From: Nocardioides deserti
GTDB lineage: Bacteria; Actinomycetota; Actinomycetes; Propionibacteriales; Nocardioidaceae
Assembly (NCBI RefSeq): GCF_014266025.1
Contig: NZ_JACMYC010000001.1
Location: 640,537-704,536, forward strand
Direction: 5' to 3'
Length of the DNA: 64,000 bases
Below, piece after piece: positions 17,250 to 24,828 of this stretch. Position numbers and translations under genes: made by a program. Positions within the stretch are counted from its first letter, which is position 1. The number at the start of each line of letters is the position of its first letter. The notes under the pieces were generated by a model. That model ran no database searches. It was given only the letters and a program-made list of their open reading frames with translations, and was not told where the DNA came from.

Positions 17250-17390
17250 TCAGCTGCGGACGAGGTCCCGGGTCGGCCGGCAGTCGCAGGTGTCGGAGCA
17301 GGCGAGGTAGGTGTGCGCGGCGTGCCCGCAGTGCCCGCACGGCAGGTCGTGCGAGATCGGTCGGGCGTTGGTCTGGACGGTGTCCCACAT
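17250..17390 (-). CDS. Small cysteine-rich (zinc-ribbon-like) protein
   Basis: A 46-residue product starting MWDTVQTNARPISHDLPCGH. It contains CGHCGH, then ACSDTCDC, giving five cysteines and several histidines in about 25 residues, a pattern that could hold one zinc ion as a treble-clef or ribbon. A GGGGG run lies about 8 nt before the ATG. No family was recognised. It is monocistronic and divergent from an alpha/beta hydrolase, with three palindromes in the shared gap. Cysteine spacing this regular is unlikely by chance, but expression is unproven. Confidence 0.5.
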   Translation of the reverse strand: MWDTVQTNARPISHDLPCGHCGHAAHTYLACSDTCDCRPTRDLVRS

Positions 17391-17438
17391 GGCGGTGACC
17401 CCCAAAAAGTCGTCGGTGCGACGGTAGGCCGCGGGGGA

Positions 17439-17495
17439 CCGGTGTGGAGTGCAACACACCGGAGATGACCCAGATGGGTCACGCCGGTCGACCGG
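17439..17495. repeat. Three consecutive palindromes in a divergent promoter region
   Basis: CCGGTGTG (17439-17446) pairs with CACACCGG (17455-17462). TGACCCA (17466-17472) pairs with TGGGTCA (17475-17481). CCGGTCGACCGG (17484-17495) is self-complementary. They lie between the small cysteine-rich gene (start 17390) and the hydrolase (start 17533), so they may be operators. A hairpin role is less likely given the short, separate arms. Confidence 0.5.
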
Positions 17496-17532
17496 TCGGG
17501 CTCGGCCGCTGCCGGCCACCTAGGCTGCGGAC

Positions 17533-18339
17533 GTGACCACGGAGCCGGACCGAGCGATCCACGACACCGAGGTCGGCGGGCCCGACGGCGAGCGGACGGT
17601 CTTCCTGCACGGGCTCTTCGGACAGGGCAAGAACTTCACGCAGGCCGCCAAGGCGCTCACGCCCGAACTGCACTCGCTGCTCGTCGACCTGCCCAACCAC
17701 GGCCGATCCGGGTGGACCGACTCGGTGGACTACGTCGACGTGGCGGACGCGGTGGCCGAGCACCTGCGCGGCGGGTTCGCCGCCGACGGGCCGGTGAACG
17801 TCGTCGGCCACTCGATGGGCGGCAAGATCGCCATGGTGCTGGCGCTGCGGCACCCCGACCTGGTCGACCGGCTGGTCGTCGTCGACATCTCGCCGGTCGA
17901 CACCGCGTCGGGCGGCGGCTCGGGGGAGTTCGAGCACCTGCTGGACAGCCTCGCGCGGCTCGACCTGGACGCCGTCGTGCGCCGTGCGGACGCCGACCGC
18001 CTCCTCGCCGAGGACATCCCCGACGAGCGGGTCCGCGGGTTCCTGCTGCAGAACCTCCGCTCGCACGGCCCGGACTTCCGCTGGCAGACGAACCTCTCGC
18101 TGCTGCGCGCCGAGCTGGCGACCATCGGTGGGTTCCCGGAGCTGGACGCGACCTTCGACCGCCCGGTGCTGTGGCTCGCGGGCGAGCGCTCGCCGTACGT
18201 CCGTCCCGAGCACGACGACACGATGCGCCGGCTCTTCCCGCGCACCCGGCTCGTCACGATCAAGGGCGCCGGCCACTGGGTGCACTCCGAGCAGCCGGAG
18301 GCGTTCGTCTCGGCGCTGCGGGTGTTCCTGACCGCCTGA
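17533..18339 (+). CDS. Alpha/beta fold hydrolase
   Basis: A 268-residue esterase/hydrolase of the alpha/beta fold. The oxyanion block is VFLHGLFGQGKNF, the nucleophile elbow is VVGHSMGGKIAM (serine at about residue 96), and the catalytic histidine lies in IKGAGHWVHSEQPEAFV. The acid is probably in LWLAGERSPYV or nearby. No signal peptide, so it is cytoplasmic. The general look is of the YbfF-type acyl-CoA/ester hydrolases, but the substrate cannot be assigned. It starts at GTG 17533, 143 bp from the divergent small gene. Confidence 0.88.
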   Translation: MTTEPDRAIHDTEVGGPDGERTVFLHGLFGQGKNFTQAAKALTPELHSLLVDLPNHGRSGWTDSVDYVDVADAVAEHLRGGFAADGPVNVVGHSMGGKIAMVLALRHPDLVDRLVVVDISPVDTASGGGSGEFEHLLDSLARLDLDAVVRRADADRLLAEDIPDERVRGFLLQNLRSHGPDFRWQTNLSLLRAELATIGGFPELDATFDRPVLWLAGERSPYVRPEHDDTMRRLFPRTRLVTIKGAGHWVHSEQPEAFVSALRVFLTA

Positions 18340-18348
18340 GCGGCGGGC

Positions 18349-18369
18349 AAACCTGCTACTGGCGGGTTT
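18349..18369 (+). terminator. Hairpin after the alpha/beta hydrolase gene
   Basis: AAACCTGC (18349-18356) pairs with GCGGGTTT (18362-18369) with one G-T wobble and a 5-nt loop, ten bases past the hydrolase stop. The right arm ends in TTT followed by CCCC, which is a weak intrinsic terminator. Confidence 0.4.
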
Positions 18370-18467
18370 CCCCAGCATTGGTGATGTGGAGCACACGCCT
18401 CAGCGAGGACCCTTGCCCAGTGACCTCGTGGACCGTCATCCTCACCCGCCGCGCCCGGACCCTGCCG

Positions 18468-18599
18468 ATGTCGCAGGCCCGCGCCCGACAGAACGCTCGC
18501 CGATCCGCTCTCGAGTGCGCCATGCGGCGTCGCGAGCGCGAGGAGGCGGAGCTCGCCATGCAGCAGGCCGCGCAGGAGCCCGCGGCGGCCTCCGCCTGA
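18468..18599 (+). CDS. Small basic/acidic helical protein, function unknown
   Basis: A 43-residue product starting MSQARARQNARRSALECAMR, rich in arginine, glutamate and alanine and probably one long helix. An in-frame ATG at 18384 would extend it to 71 residues with a segment containing WTVILTRRARTLP. No good ribosome site is visible for either start. The next feature is a strong hairpin right after the stop, which favours a real transcript unit. No family was recognised and the call is tentative. Confidence 0.35.
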   Translation: MSQARARQNARRSALECAMRRREREEAELAMQQAAQEPAAASA

Positions 18600-18603
18600 G
18601 CCT

Positions 18604-18637
18604 GGTCCGGGCGCGCCCGGGGAGGCGCACCCGGACC
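18604..18637. terminator. Bidirectional terminator-like hairpin between convergent genes
   Basis: GGTCCGGG (18604-18611) pairs with CCCGGACC (18630-18637). After one mismatch the stem continues with GCGCC (18613-18617) and GGCGC (18624-18628) around a 6-nt loop. It lies between a plus-strand small gene and the minus-strand dehydrogenase, as expected for a shared terminator. There is no T tract, which is common in high-GC actinobacteria. Confidence 0.6.
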
Positions 18638-18675
18638 GCCCGGGCTCCGGCCCCGGCCCGGGCTCCGGCTCAGGC

Positions 18676-19863
18676 TCAGGGCTGGAAGACCACCTTGACC
18701 ATGCCCTCCTCCTTCTTCTGGAAGTGCTCGTAGGCCCGGGGAGCCTCGGCGAGGGGGAGGTGGTGCGTGGCGAAGGCGTCGACGCCGAACGGGTCGTCCT
18801 CGACCAGCATCGCGAGCAGCTCGTCGGTGTGGGCGCGCACGTTGGCCTGGCCCATCCGCAGCTGGACCTGCTTGTCGAAGAGCTGGAACATCGGCATCGG
18901 GTCGACCGCGCCGCCGTAGACGCCGGAGATCGAGACCGTGCCGCCGCGGCGGACGGACTCGATGGCGGTGTGCAGCGCGGCCAGCCGGTCCAGGCCGGCG
19001 TTCTTCAGCATCGGCTCGGCGATCGCGTCGGGCATCAGCCCGACGAGCTTCTGGACGCCCTGGGCGCTCGGCGACCCGTGGGCCTCCATGCCGACCGCGT
19101 CGATGACCGAGTCGGCGCCGCGGCCGCCGGTCAGCTCGCGGACGATCGACGCGACGCCGCCGGCCTCGGCCGCCTCGTCGAAGTTCAGCGGCTCGGCGCC
19201 GAACGCCTCGACGCGGGCGAGCCGCTCGGGGACCCGGTCGACGCTGATGACGCGGTGACCGGCGCGCACACCCATCCGGGCGGCCATGTCGCCGATCGGG
19301 CCGGCGCCCATGACCAGCAGCGTGCCGCCGTCGGGGACGTCGGCGTACTTCAGGCCCTGCCAGGCGGTCGGCAGCACGTCGGAGAGGAACAGGAACCGGT
19401 CGTCGTCGTGCTCGTGCGGCACCTTGACCGGCAGGAAGTTGCCGAACGGCACCCGCATGTACTCCGCCTGGCCGCCCGGCACCTGGCCGTAGAGCTTGGA
19501 GTAGCCGAAGAAGCTCGCGCCGGTGCCGTGCTCGGGGTTCTGCGTGGTCTCGCACTGGCTGTAGAGGTGCCGGTCGCACATCCAGCACGAGCCGCACGAG
19601 ACGTTGAACGGCACGACCACGCGGTCGCCGACGGCCAGCTCCGTGACGGCCGACCCGACCTCCTCGACGATGCCCATCGGCTCGTGACCCACGATGTCGC
19701 CCGGCTCCATGAACGCCGCGAGCGTCTCGTAGAGGTGCAGGTCCGAGCCGCACAGGCCGGTCGAGGTGACCTTGATGATCACGTCGGTGGGCTCCTCGAT
19801 GCGCGGGTCGGGAACCTCGGTGACCTGCATGTCGTGCTTGCCCTGCCACGTGACTGCCTTCAT
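18676..19863 (-). CDS. Zinc-dependent alcohol dehydrogenase (formaldehyde-dehydrogenase-like)
   Basis: A 395-residue zinc dehydrogenase with a long C-terminal half, like glutathione-independent formaldehyde dehydrogenases and related Tdh-type enzymes. Catalytic zinc ligands lie in TSTGLCGSDLHLYE and GHEPMGIVEEVG, the structural zinc cysteines in NVSCGSCWMCDRHLYSQCE, and the cofactor motif in LLVMGAGPIGDMAARMG. ATG 19863 is chosen because MKAVTWQGKHDMQV is the usual N-terminus and GAAGGATGG precedes it. A tandem operator-like sequence lies 111-145 bp upstream. It is convergent with a small plus-strand gene. Confidence 0.9.
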   Translation of the reverse strand: MKAVTWQGKHDMQVTEVPDPRIEEPTDVIIKVTSTGLCGSDLHLYETLAAFMEPGDIVGHEPMGIVEEVGSAVTELAVGDRVVVPFNVSCGSCWMCDRHLYSQCETTQNPEHGTGASFFGYSKLYGQVPGGQAEYMRVPFGNFLPVKVPHEHDDDRFLFLSDVLPTAWQGLKYADVPDGGTLLVMGAGPIGDMAARMGVRAGHRVISVDRVPERLARVEAFGAEPLNFDEAAEAGGVASIVRELTGGRGADSVIDAVGMEAHGSPSAQGVQKLVGLMPDAIAEPMLKNAGLDRLAALHTAIESVRRGGTVSISGVYGGAVDPMPMFQLFDKQVQLRMGQANVRAHTDELLAMLVEDDPFGVDAFATHHLPLAEAPRAYEHFQKKEEGMVKVVFQP

Positions 19864-19973
19864 GGACGACCATCCTTCGGTGCTCGGGAGTGCTGGGAGC
19901 GGTTGCCCCGGCCACCCGGTGCCCAGCAGCACTTCCCGGACACTGGTCGCACCTCCCCGGTAACGCCGATAAC

Positions 19974-20008
19974 TGACATTATGTCAGGTCTCGCTTGACA
20001 GGCTGTCC
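19974..20008. promoter_or_regulatory. Tandem TGACA-N3-TGTCA operator-like sites
   Basis: TGACATTATGTCA (19974-19986, extended to the 15-bp palindrome CTGACATTATGTCAG at 19973-19987) is followed by TGACAGGCTGTCC (19996-20008). Both have the form TGACA-N3-TGTC, and they are offset by 22 bp, two helical turns, so two dimers would sit on the same DNA face. They lie upstream of the zinc dehydrogenase and downstream of nagA. The cognate regulator is not next to them. Confidence 0.5.
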
Positions 20009-20062
20009 CTTACCGCCGACCGGAAGGCCCGGCGCTGCCGCGTCCCTCGCAGGAGAGCCAGG

Positions 20063-21223
20063 TCACGCCGCGGCCGGCGTCACCCAGGTGCCGCCGGCCA
20101 TGACCCGGCGCATCCGCCAGTCGTCGTCGAGCACAACGAGGTCGGCCCGAGCGCCCGCGACGATGCGACCGCGGTCCGCGAGCCCCAGGAGCTTCGCCGG
20201 TGTCGCGCTGGCGGCGCGCACCGCCTGGTGCGGCGGGATGCCAGCTTCGGTGACTGCCCGGGCCACGGCATCGGCGAGGTGAAGCGTGCTGCCGGCGAGT
20301 GCCGGCTGCTCGGCCGTCGTCCACGCCGTGCCTCCGCGGACCTCGACCTCGAGCGGCCCGAGGCGGTAGGAACCTTCGGGCATCCCCGCCGCGGTCATCG
20401 CGTCGCTCACCAGGACGACCCGCTCGGGCGCGACGGCGAACACGAGGCGGACCGTCTCGTCCGCGAGGTGGACGCCGTCACAGATCAGCTCCGCGTGCAC
20501 CTGTCCGCGTGCCAGCGCTGCCAGCGCGGCGCCGGACGGTCCGGGTTCGCGGTGGTGGAAAGGTGCCATGCCGTTGAACAGGTGCGTCACGAGGCTGACC
20601 TCGGGCCAGGCGAGCGCTGCGGCGAAGCCGGCGGCGTCGGCGTCGGTGTGGCCGGCGGCAACCAGCACGCCGGCTCGGTCGAGCGCCCGAGCTGTCTCGC
20701 GGGCACCATCGAGCTCGGGCGCCAAAGTCACCATGCGCAGCGCTCCCCGGGCCGCGACGAGGAGCTCCGCCGCTGCCACCGGGTCCGGCAGCTCGAGCGC
20801 AGCCGGGTCGTGGGCCCCGCAGTGGCCGGGCGCGAGCCACGGGCCCTCGAGGTGGGCGCCCAGGAGCCCCGGCTGCGCCGCGGCCACCGTGGCGACCGCG
20901 GCCGACGCGCTCGCGAGGACGTCGTACGGCGCACTCACCATGCTGGCGACCAGCGAGGTGGTCCCCCGCTGCAGGTGGTGGGAGACGACGGCGGCGACGT
21001 CGTCGGGGCGACCCGTCGTGACCGACCGGCCGCCGCCCCCGTGGCAGTGCAGGTCGACGTAGCCCGGGGCCACCGTGCCGACTTCCTCCGGTGGTGGGCC
21101 CGACCAGGCCGACGCCGGTGCGACCTCGACGATGCGCTCCCCCACGACGACCACGACGGCGTCCTCGAGGACCCGGTCCGGTAGGACGACACGCCCCCGC
21201 AGCACCTGCTCCGCGGCGCTCAC
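20063..21223 (-). CDS. nagA: N-acetylglucosamine-6-phosphate deacetylase
   Basis: A 386-residue amidohydrolase that removes the acetyl group from GlcNAc-6-phosphate, giving glucosamine-6-phosphate. It shows GYVDLHCHGGGG with the HxH metal pair, GAHLEGPWLAPGHCGAHDP with the metal-binding glutamate, SLVTHLFNGMAPFHHREPG, HAELICDGVHL and the catalytic aspartate in VLVSDAMTAAG. It starts at GTG 21223, overlapping the nanE stop (GTGA). It is last in the minus-strand nan operon and provides the substrate for the SIS-type deaminase encoded on the plus strand. Confidence 0.93.
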   Translation of the reverse strand: MSAAEQVLRGRVVLPDRVLEDAVVVVVGERIVEVAPASAWSGPPPEEVGTVAPGYVDLHCHGGGGRSVTTGRPDDVAAVVSHHLQRGTTSLVASMVSAPYDVLASASAAVATVAAAQPGLLGAHLEGPWLAPGHCGAHDPAALELPDPVAAAELLVAARGALRMVTLAPELDGARETARALDRAGVLVAAGHTDADAAGFAAALAWPEVSLVTHLFNGMAPFHHREPGPSGAALAALARGQVHAELICDGVHLADETVRLVFAVAPERVVLVSDAMTAAGMPEGSYRLGPLEVEVRGGTAWTTAEQPALAGSTLHLADAVARAVTEAGIPPHQAVRAASATPAKLLGLADRGRIVAGARADLVVLDDDWRMRRVMAGGTWVTPAAA

Positions 21224-21912
21224 GTCGCTCGCCGATCGCCGGTCTCGAGCGCGGCGGCGAACCACGAGGTGATCGTCGCCGGGTGGGTGATCGCCGTGCC
21301 GACGACGACGCAGTGGGCGCCACGCTCCAGGGCCTCGGCCGCCTGGTCGGGGGTGTGGTAACGGCCCTCTGCGACGATCGGGACGCTCAGTGCGCCCGCG
21401 AGGCGCTCGACGAGGTCGAGGTCGGGACCGGGCGTCTTGACGGTGTACGCCGTGTAGCCCGACAGCGTCGTGCCGACCAGGTCCGCACCGGCCTCGGCGG
21501 CGAGAACGCCCTCCTCGAAGGTCGACACGTCGGCCATCACGAGGACCGGATGACGCTCCCGCAGACGGCGAATCGTCTCTGCGAGGTCCAACCCGTCCGG
21601 CCGGCACCGGTCCGTGCCGTCGAGGGCCACCACCTCCGCGCCGGCCTCGGCCACGGCGGCGGCGTGCTCGAGCGTCGGGGTGATGAACACGTCGTCGTGC
21701 CCGTCCTTCCACAGTCCGACGAGCGGCACGTCGAGCTCGGCGCGCATGCGCCGCAGGTGGCCGGGCCCCTGCGCACGCACGGCGACGGCACCTCCGGCCA
21801 CCACAGCCTGCGCGACCCGGGTCATGGTCTCGGCGTCGTTCATCGGCTCGCCACCGTAGGCCTGGCACGACACGACCAGCCCGCCCCGCAGCCTCTCGAT
21901 CACCTCGTCCAC
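21220..21912 (-). CDS. nanE: N-acetylmannosamine-6-phosphate 2-epimerase
   Basis: A 230-residue TIM-barrel enzyme converting ManNAc-6-phosphate to GlcNAc-6-phosphate. Family features seen: RGGLVVSCQAYGGEPMND at the N-terminus, VAVRAQGPGHLRRMR, VPLVGLWKDGHDDVFITPT with the active-site lysine, VALDGTDRCRPDG, VMADVSTFEEG and PIVAEGRYHTPDQA. It starts at GTG 21912 behind a good GGAGGT; this start lies inside the 3' end of nanK (13-nt overlap), so translation is coupled. The order nanK-nanE-nagA follows the pathway. Confidence 0.93.
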   Translation of the reverse strand: MDEVIERLRGGLVVSCQAYGGEPMNDAETMTRVAQAVVAGGAVAVRAQGPGHLRRMRAELDVPLVGLWKDGHDDVFITPTLEHAAAVAEAGAEVVALDGTDRCRPDGLDLAETIRRLRERHPVLVMADVSTFEEGVLAAEAGADLVGTTLSGYTAYTVKTPGPDLDLVERLAGALSVPIVAEGRYHTPDQAAEALERGAHCVVVGTAITHPATITSWFAAALETGDRRAT

Positions 21913-22838
21913 GCTGCAACCTCCTTCGCGTTGGTCCGCACCAGCGCCGCGGCGCCGAGCAGGGCCGCGGTCGCACCGATCTCCGACCGCAGCACCGGCA
22001 CGTCCCGCAGCAGCGGGAGGACGCCGGCCGCCGCGGCGCGCGTGAGCGCCGCCCACCACGTCCCTCCGATGCTCGCGACCCCGCCGCCGACCACCACGAC
22101 GTCGGGGTCCAGGACGTTCACCAGTCCGGCAAGGGCCTCCCCCACCGCGTGTCCGCCGTCCGCGAGGAGGTCGCCGGCCGTGGTGTCCCCCGCCGCCGCG
22201 GCGGCCGCGACCGCCCGCAGGTCTCCGGCGGTGCCGCCGGTGCGCCGGGCGTGCTCGCGTGCCAGCGCGGGCCCGGAGGCGAACGCCTCCAGGTGCCCCG
22301 TGGCACCGCAACTGCAGGCGAGGGTCTCGGCCTGGGGGCACGGCAGGTGCCCCACGTGGCCGGCCGCACCGTGCCGGCCGCGGTCCAGGACGCCGTCGTC
22401 GACCACCGCTCCGCCGATGCCCGTGCCGACCGCCACGGTGAGCACCCTCCGGTGGCCGCGGCCGACGCCGTACGTCGCCTCGCCCAGGCCGTGGGCGTGC
22501 ACGTCGTTCACGACGGTCACCGGCACCTCCATCCGCGCCTGGAGTCCGGCGCGCACGTCGGTCCCGACCCATCCGTTGAGCGCGTCGGTCGCCCCCACGA
22601 CGACGCCGTCCGCATCGACGACACCCGCAGTCCCGACGCCGACAGCTCCCACGGTGCCACCCTCGGCGGCGGCCAGGCGTCCCACCAGGCCGGCCACGGT
22701 GTCGAGGATGGCCGTGCTTCCGAGCGACGCCGGGGTCGCGGTCTCGAGCCGTGCGACCAGGGCGCCGTCCCGCCCGACGAGCGCGGCCGCGGTCTTGGTG
22801 CCTCCGACGTCGACCGCGGCGACCAGTTCCAGGCCCAT
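21900..22838 (-). CDS. nanK: ROK family sugar kinase, probable N-acetylmannosamine kinase
   Basis: A 312-residue ROK kinase. It has the phosphate-binding AAVDVGGTKTAAALV at the start, VVNDVHAHGLGEATYG with the catalytic aspartate, VAVGTGIGGAVVDDG, and the zinc segment GHLPCPQAETLACSCGATGH. The usual ROK zinc signature ends CxCGxxGCxE; here the last cysteine is replaced by histidine (GHLE), which could still bind zinc. By context it phosphorylates ManNAc released by the NanA lyase. It starts at ATG 22838, six bases from the nanA stop. Confidence 0.88.
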   Translation of the reverse strand: MGLELVAAVDVGGTKTAAALVGRDGALVARLETATPASLGSTAILDTVAGLVGRLAAAEGGTVGAVGVGTAGVVDADGVVVGATDALNGWVGTDVRAGLQARMEVPVTVVNDVHAHGLGEATYGVGRGHRRVLTVAVGTGIGGAVVDDGVLDRGRHGAAGHVGHLPCPQAETLACSCGATGHLEAFASGPALAREHARRTGGTAGDLRAVAAAAAAGDTTAGDLLADGGHAVGEALAGLVNVLDPDVVVVGGGVASIGGTWWAALTRAAAAGVLPLLRDVPVLRSEIGATAALLGAAALVRTNAKEVAAWTR

Positions 22839-22843
22839 CGCGG

Positions 22844-23776
22844 TCAGAGCAGTCCCGTCGACTCGAGGACCGCGCGCACCCGGGCGGTCTCCTCGGCGTC
22901 GAGCGAACGCATCGGCAGGGACACGGTGTTGGTCTCGATGACCCCGAGGAGCGCGAGCGCCGTCTTGAACCCGCCGACACCGCGGGTGCTCCCATGGGTC
23001 GTGCGGGGGTCGGCGGCGTCGACGACGCGGAAGAGCTGGACGAGACGGTCCTGCTCGGCCCTGGCGGTGGTCCAGTCCCCCGCTGCTGCAGCGGCGTGCA
23101 GTCGCACGTAACCGGCCGGGTCGACGTTGCCGAGGCCCGGCACCGAGCCGTCCGCACCGGCCAGCAGCATCCCGTCGACGACGACCTCGTGACCGGTCAG
23201 GGCGGCGTACTCCAGTCCCTGCTCGGCGACCGCGACCAGCAGCTGGCGAAACGCGACGTCGTCCCCGCTGGAGTCCTTGACCCCTGCCAGGACGCCGTCG
23301 ACGGCGAGCCGCAGTTGCAGCTCGACCGGCAGCTTGGTGTGCACACATGCCGGGATGTCGTAGGCCAGGACGTCGAGCGCGGTGCGCTCGGCCACTGCGC
23401 GGAAGTGCCGCTCGACCTCGTGTGGTCCGACCAGCGTGTAGAACGGCGCCGTCACGACCACCGCGTCTGCCCCCAGGAATTCGGCCGCCCTGGTCCGGCC
23501 GAGCACGCGCGCGGTGGTCGGCTCGATGCATCCGGCGATCACGGGCACGGCGCCGGCCGTCGTCTTGACGACGACCTCGAGGGCGAGGTCGCGCTGCGCG
23601 TCGGTGAGGTAGACCGTCTCGCCCGAGCTGCCCAGCGGGAACAGCCCGTGGCACCCGGCGTCCAGCAGGTGCGCGACGAGCCGCTCCAGCGAGGGCACGT
23701 CGACCTCGCCGTCAGCGGTGAGCGGGGTGAGGACCGGCGGGACGACTCCGGCGTACGGGCGGGTGGGACTGATCAC
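22844..23776 (-). CDS. nanA: Dihydrodipicolinate synthase family protein, probable N-acetylneuraminate lyase
   Basis: A 310-residue DapA/NanA-fold aldolase. The substrate-carboxylate loop reads PLGSSGETVYLT (residues 47-58), the active-site tyrosine is Y139 in LAYDIPACVHTK, and the Schiff-base lysine is K167 in AGVKDSSGDD. It would split N-acetylneuraminate into ManNAc and pyruvate. The family also holds other aldolases, so the assignment rests on the neighbouring nanK, nanE and nagA. It starts at GTG 23776, overlapping the stop of the ABC ATPase gene (GTGA). Confidence 0.85.
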   Translation of the reverse strand: MISPTRPYAGVVPPVLTPLTADGEVDVPSLERLVAHLLDAGCHGLFPLGSSGETVYLTDAQRDLALEVVVKTTAGAVPVIAGCIEPTTARVLGRTRAAEFLGADAVVVTAPFYTLVGPHEVERHFRAVAERTALDVLAYDIPACVHTKLPVELQLRLAVDGVLAGVKDSSGDDVAFRQLLVAVAEQGLEYAALTGHEVVVDGMLLAGADGSVPGLGNVDPAGYVRLHAAAAAGDWTTARAEQDRLVQLFRVVDAADPRTTHGSTRGVGGFKTALALLGVIETNTVSLPMRSLDAEETARVRAVLESTGLL

Positions 23777-24828
23777 GCGTGCTCCTCGACGTGCAACGGG
23801 GTGGGGGTGTGGGTGGCGCGCCGGGCCATGTCGACCAGCTCGGCGTCGCTGGTGCCCGACGGCACCGGGTGGTGGCATCGGAGGACGTGGGTCGTGCCGG
23901 ACGCGCCGGTCCCGAACGGCGGCATGGTCTCCGCGCAGAGGTCGTCGGCGCGCCAGCAGCGGGTCCGGAACGGACACCCGCTGGGGGGCCGGGTCGCCGA
24001 GGGCACCGGTCCGACCAGTGGGATCGGGTCCAGCGGAGAGAGCAGCCCGGGCGTCGCGGAGAACAGCGCACGGGTATAGGGGTGGGCCGCCCCCTCGGGC
24101 ATGACGCGTGCCGGCGCTTGCTCGACGATCCGGCCGAGGTACATCGTCACGATCCGGTCGCTGACCCGCTTGACGGTCTGGATGTCGTGGGAGACGAAGA
24201 CCATCGCGAGGTCGAGCCGGTCCTGCAGGTCCATCAGCAGGTTCAGGATCTGGGCCCGCACCGAGACGTCGAGCGCGCTGGTCGGTTCGTCGGCGATGAG
24301 CAGGCCCGGCTCGAGGGCCAGCGCCCGGGCGATCGACACGCGCTGGCGCTGCCCGCCCGAGAGCTGGCTGGGCAGCGCGTCGGCGACCGACCGGGGCAGG
24401 CCGACGAGCGCCATCAGCTCGCGGACCCGCTCCTCGCGCTGGGCGACCGTCCCGCGGCGGTGCACGTCCAGCGGGTCCCTGAGGATCCTGCGGATCGCCA
24501 TGCGCCGGTTGAGCGAGGTCGACGGGTCCTGGAAGACCATGCCCACGCCGGCACCGATGTGCTCGCGACGCTGCGCCGGACTCATCGTCCACACGTCGGT
24601 GTCCGCGACCAGGACCTGGCCGCTGGTGGGCCGCTGCAGGCCGACCAGCACCTTGGCGAGCGTCGACTTGCCACAGCCGGACTCCCCGACGATGCCGACG
24701 GTCTCGCCACGTGCGATGGCCAGGTCCGCCCCGGTGAGCGCGTGGACCCGCTGCCTCTCGAACAGCCGGCCTCCCGAGATGCGGTGCACCACGTGCACGT
24801 CCCGGAGCTCGGCGACGGTCTCGTTCAT
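23773..24828 (-). CDS. Oligopeptide-type ABC transporter ATP-binding protein
   Basis: A 351-residue ATPase of the DppF/OppF class. It has Walker A GIVGESGCGKSTLAKVL, the Q-loop region GMVFQDPSTSLN, the signature PSQLSGGQRQRVSIARAL, Walker B LLIADEPTSALDVSV and the H-loop VFVSHD. The C-terminal extension CPFRTRCWRADDLCAE carries cysteines in the pattern that binds an iron-sulfur cluster or metal in Opp/Dpp ATPases. It starts at ATG 24828 with ATGA overlap to the fused subunit. It powers the importer predicted for sialic acid. Confidence 0.92.
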   Translation of the reverse strand: MNETVAELRDVHVVHRISGGRLFERQRVHALTGADLAIARGETVGIVGESGCGKSTLAKVLVGLQRPTSGQVLVADTDVWTMSPAQRREHIGAGVGMVFQDPSTSLNRRMAIRRILRDPLDVHRRGTVAQREERVRELMALVGLPRSVADALPSQLSGGQRQRVSIARALALEPGLLIADEPTSALDVSVRAQILNLLMDLQDRLDLAMVFVSHDIQTVKRVSDRIVTMYLGRIVEQAPARVMPEGAAHPYTRALFSATPGLLSPLDPIPLVGPVPSATRPPSGCPFRTRCWRADDLCAETMPPFGTGASGTTHVLRCHHPVPSGTSDAELVDMARRATHTPTPLHVEEHA

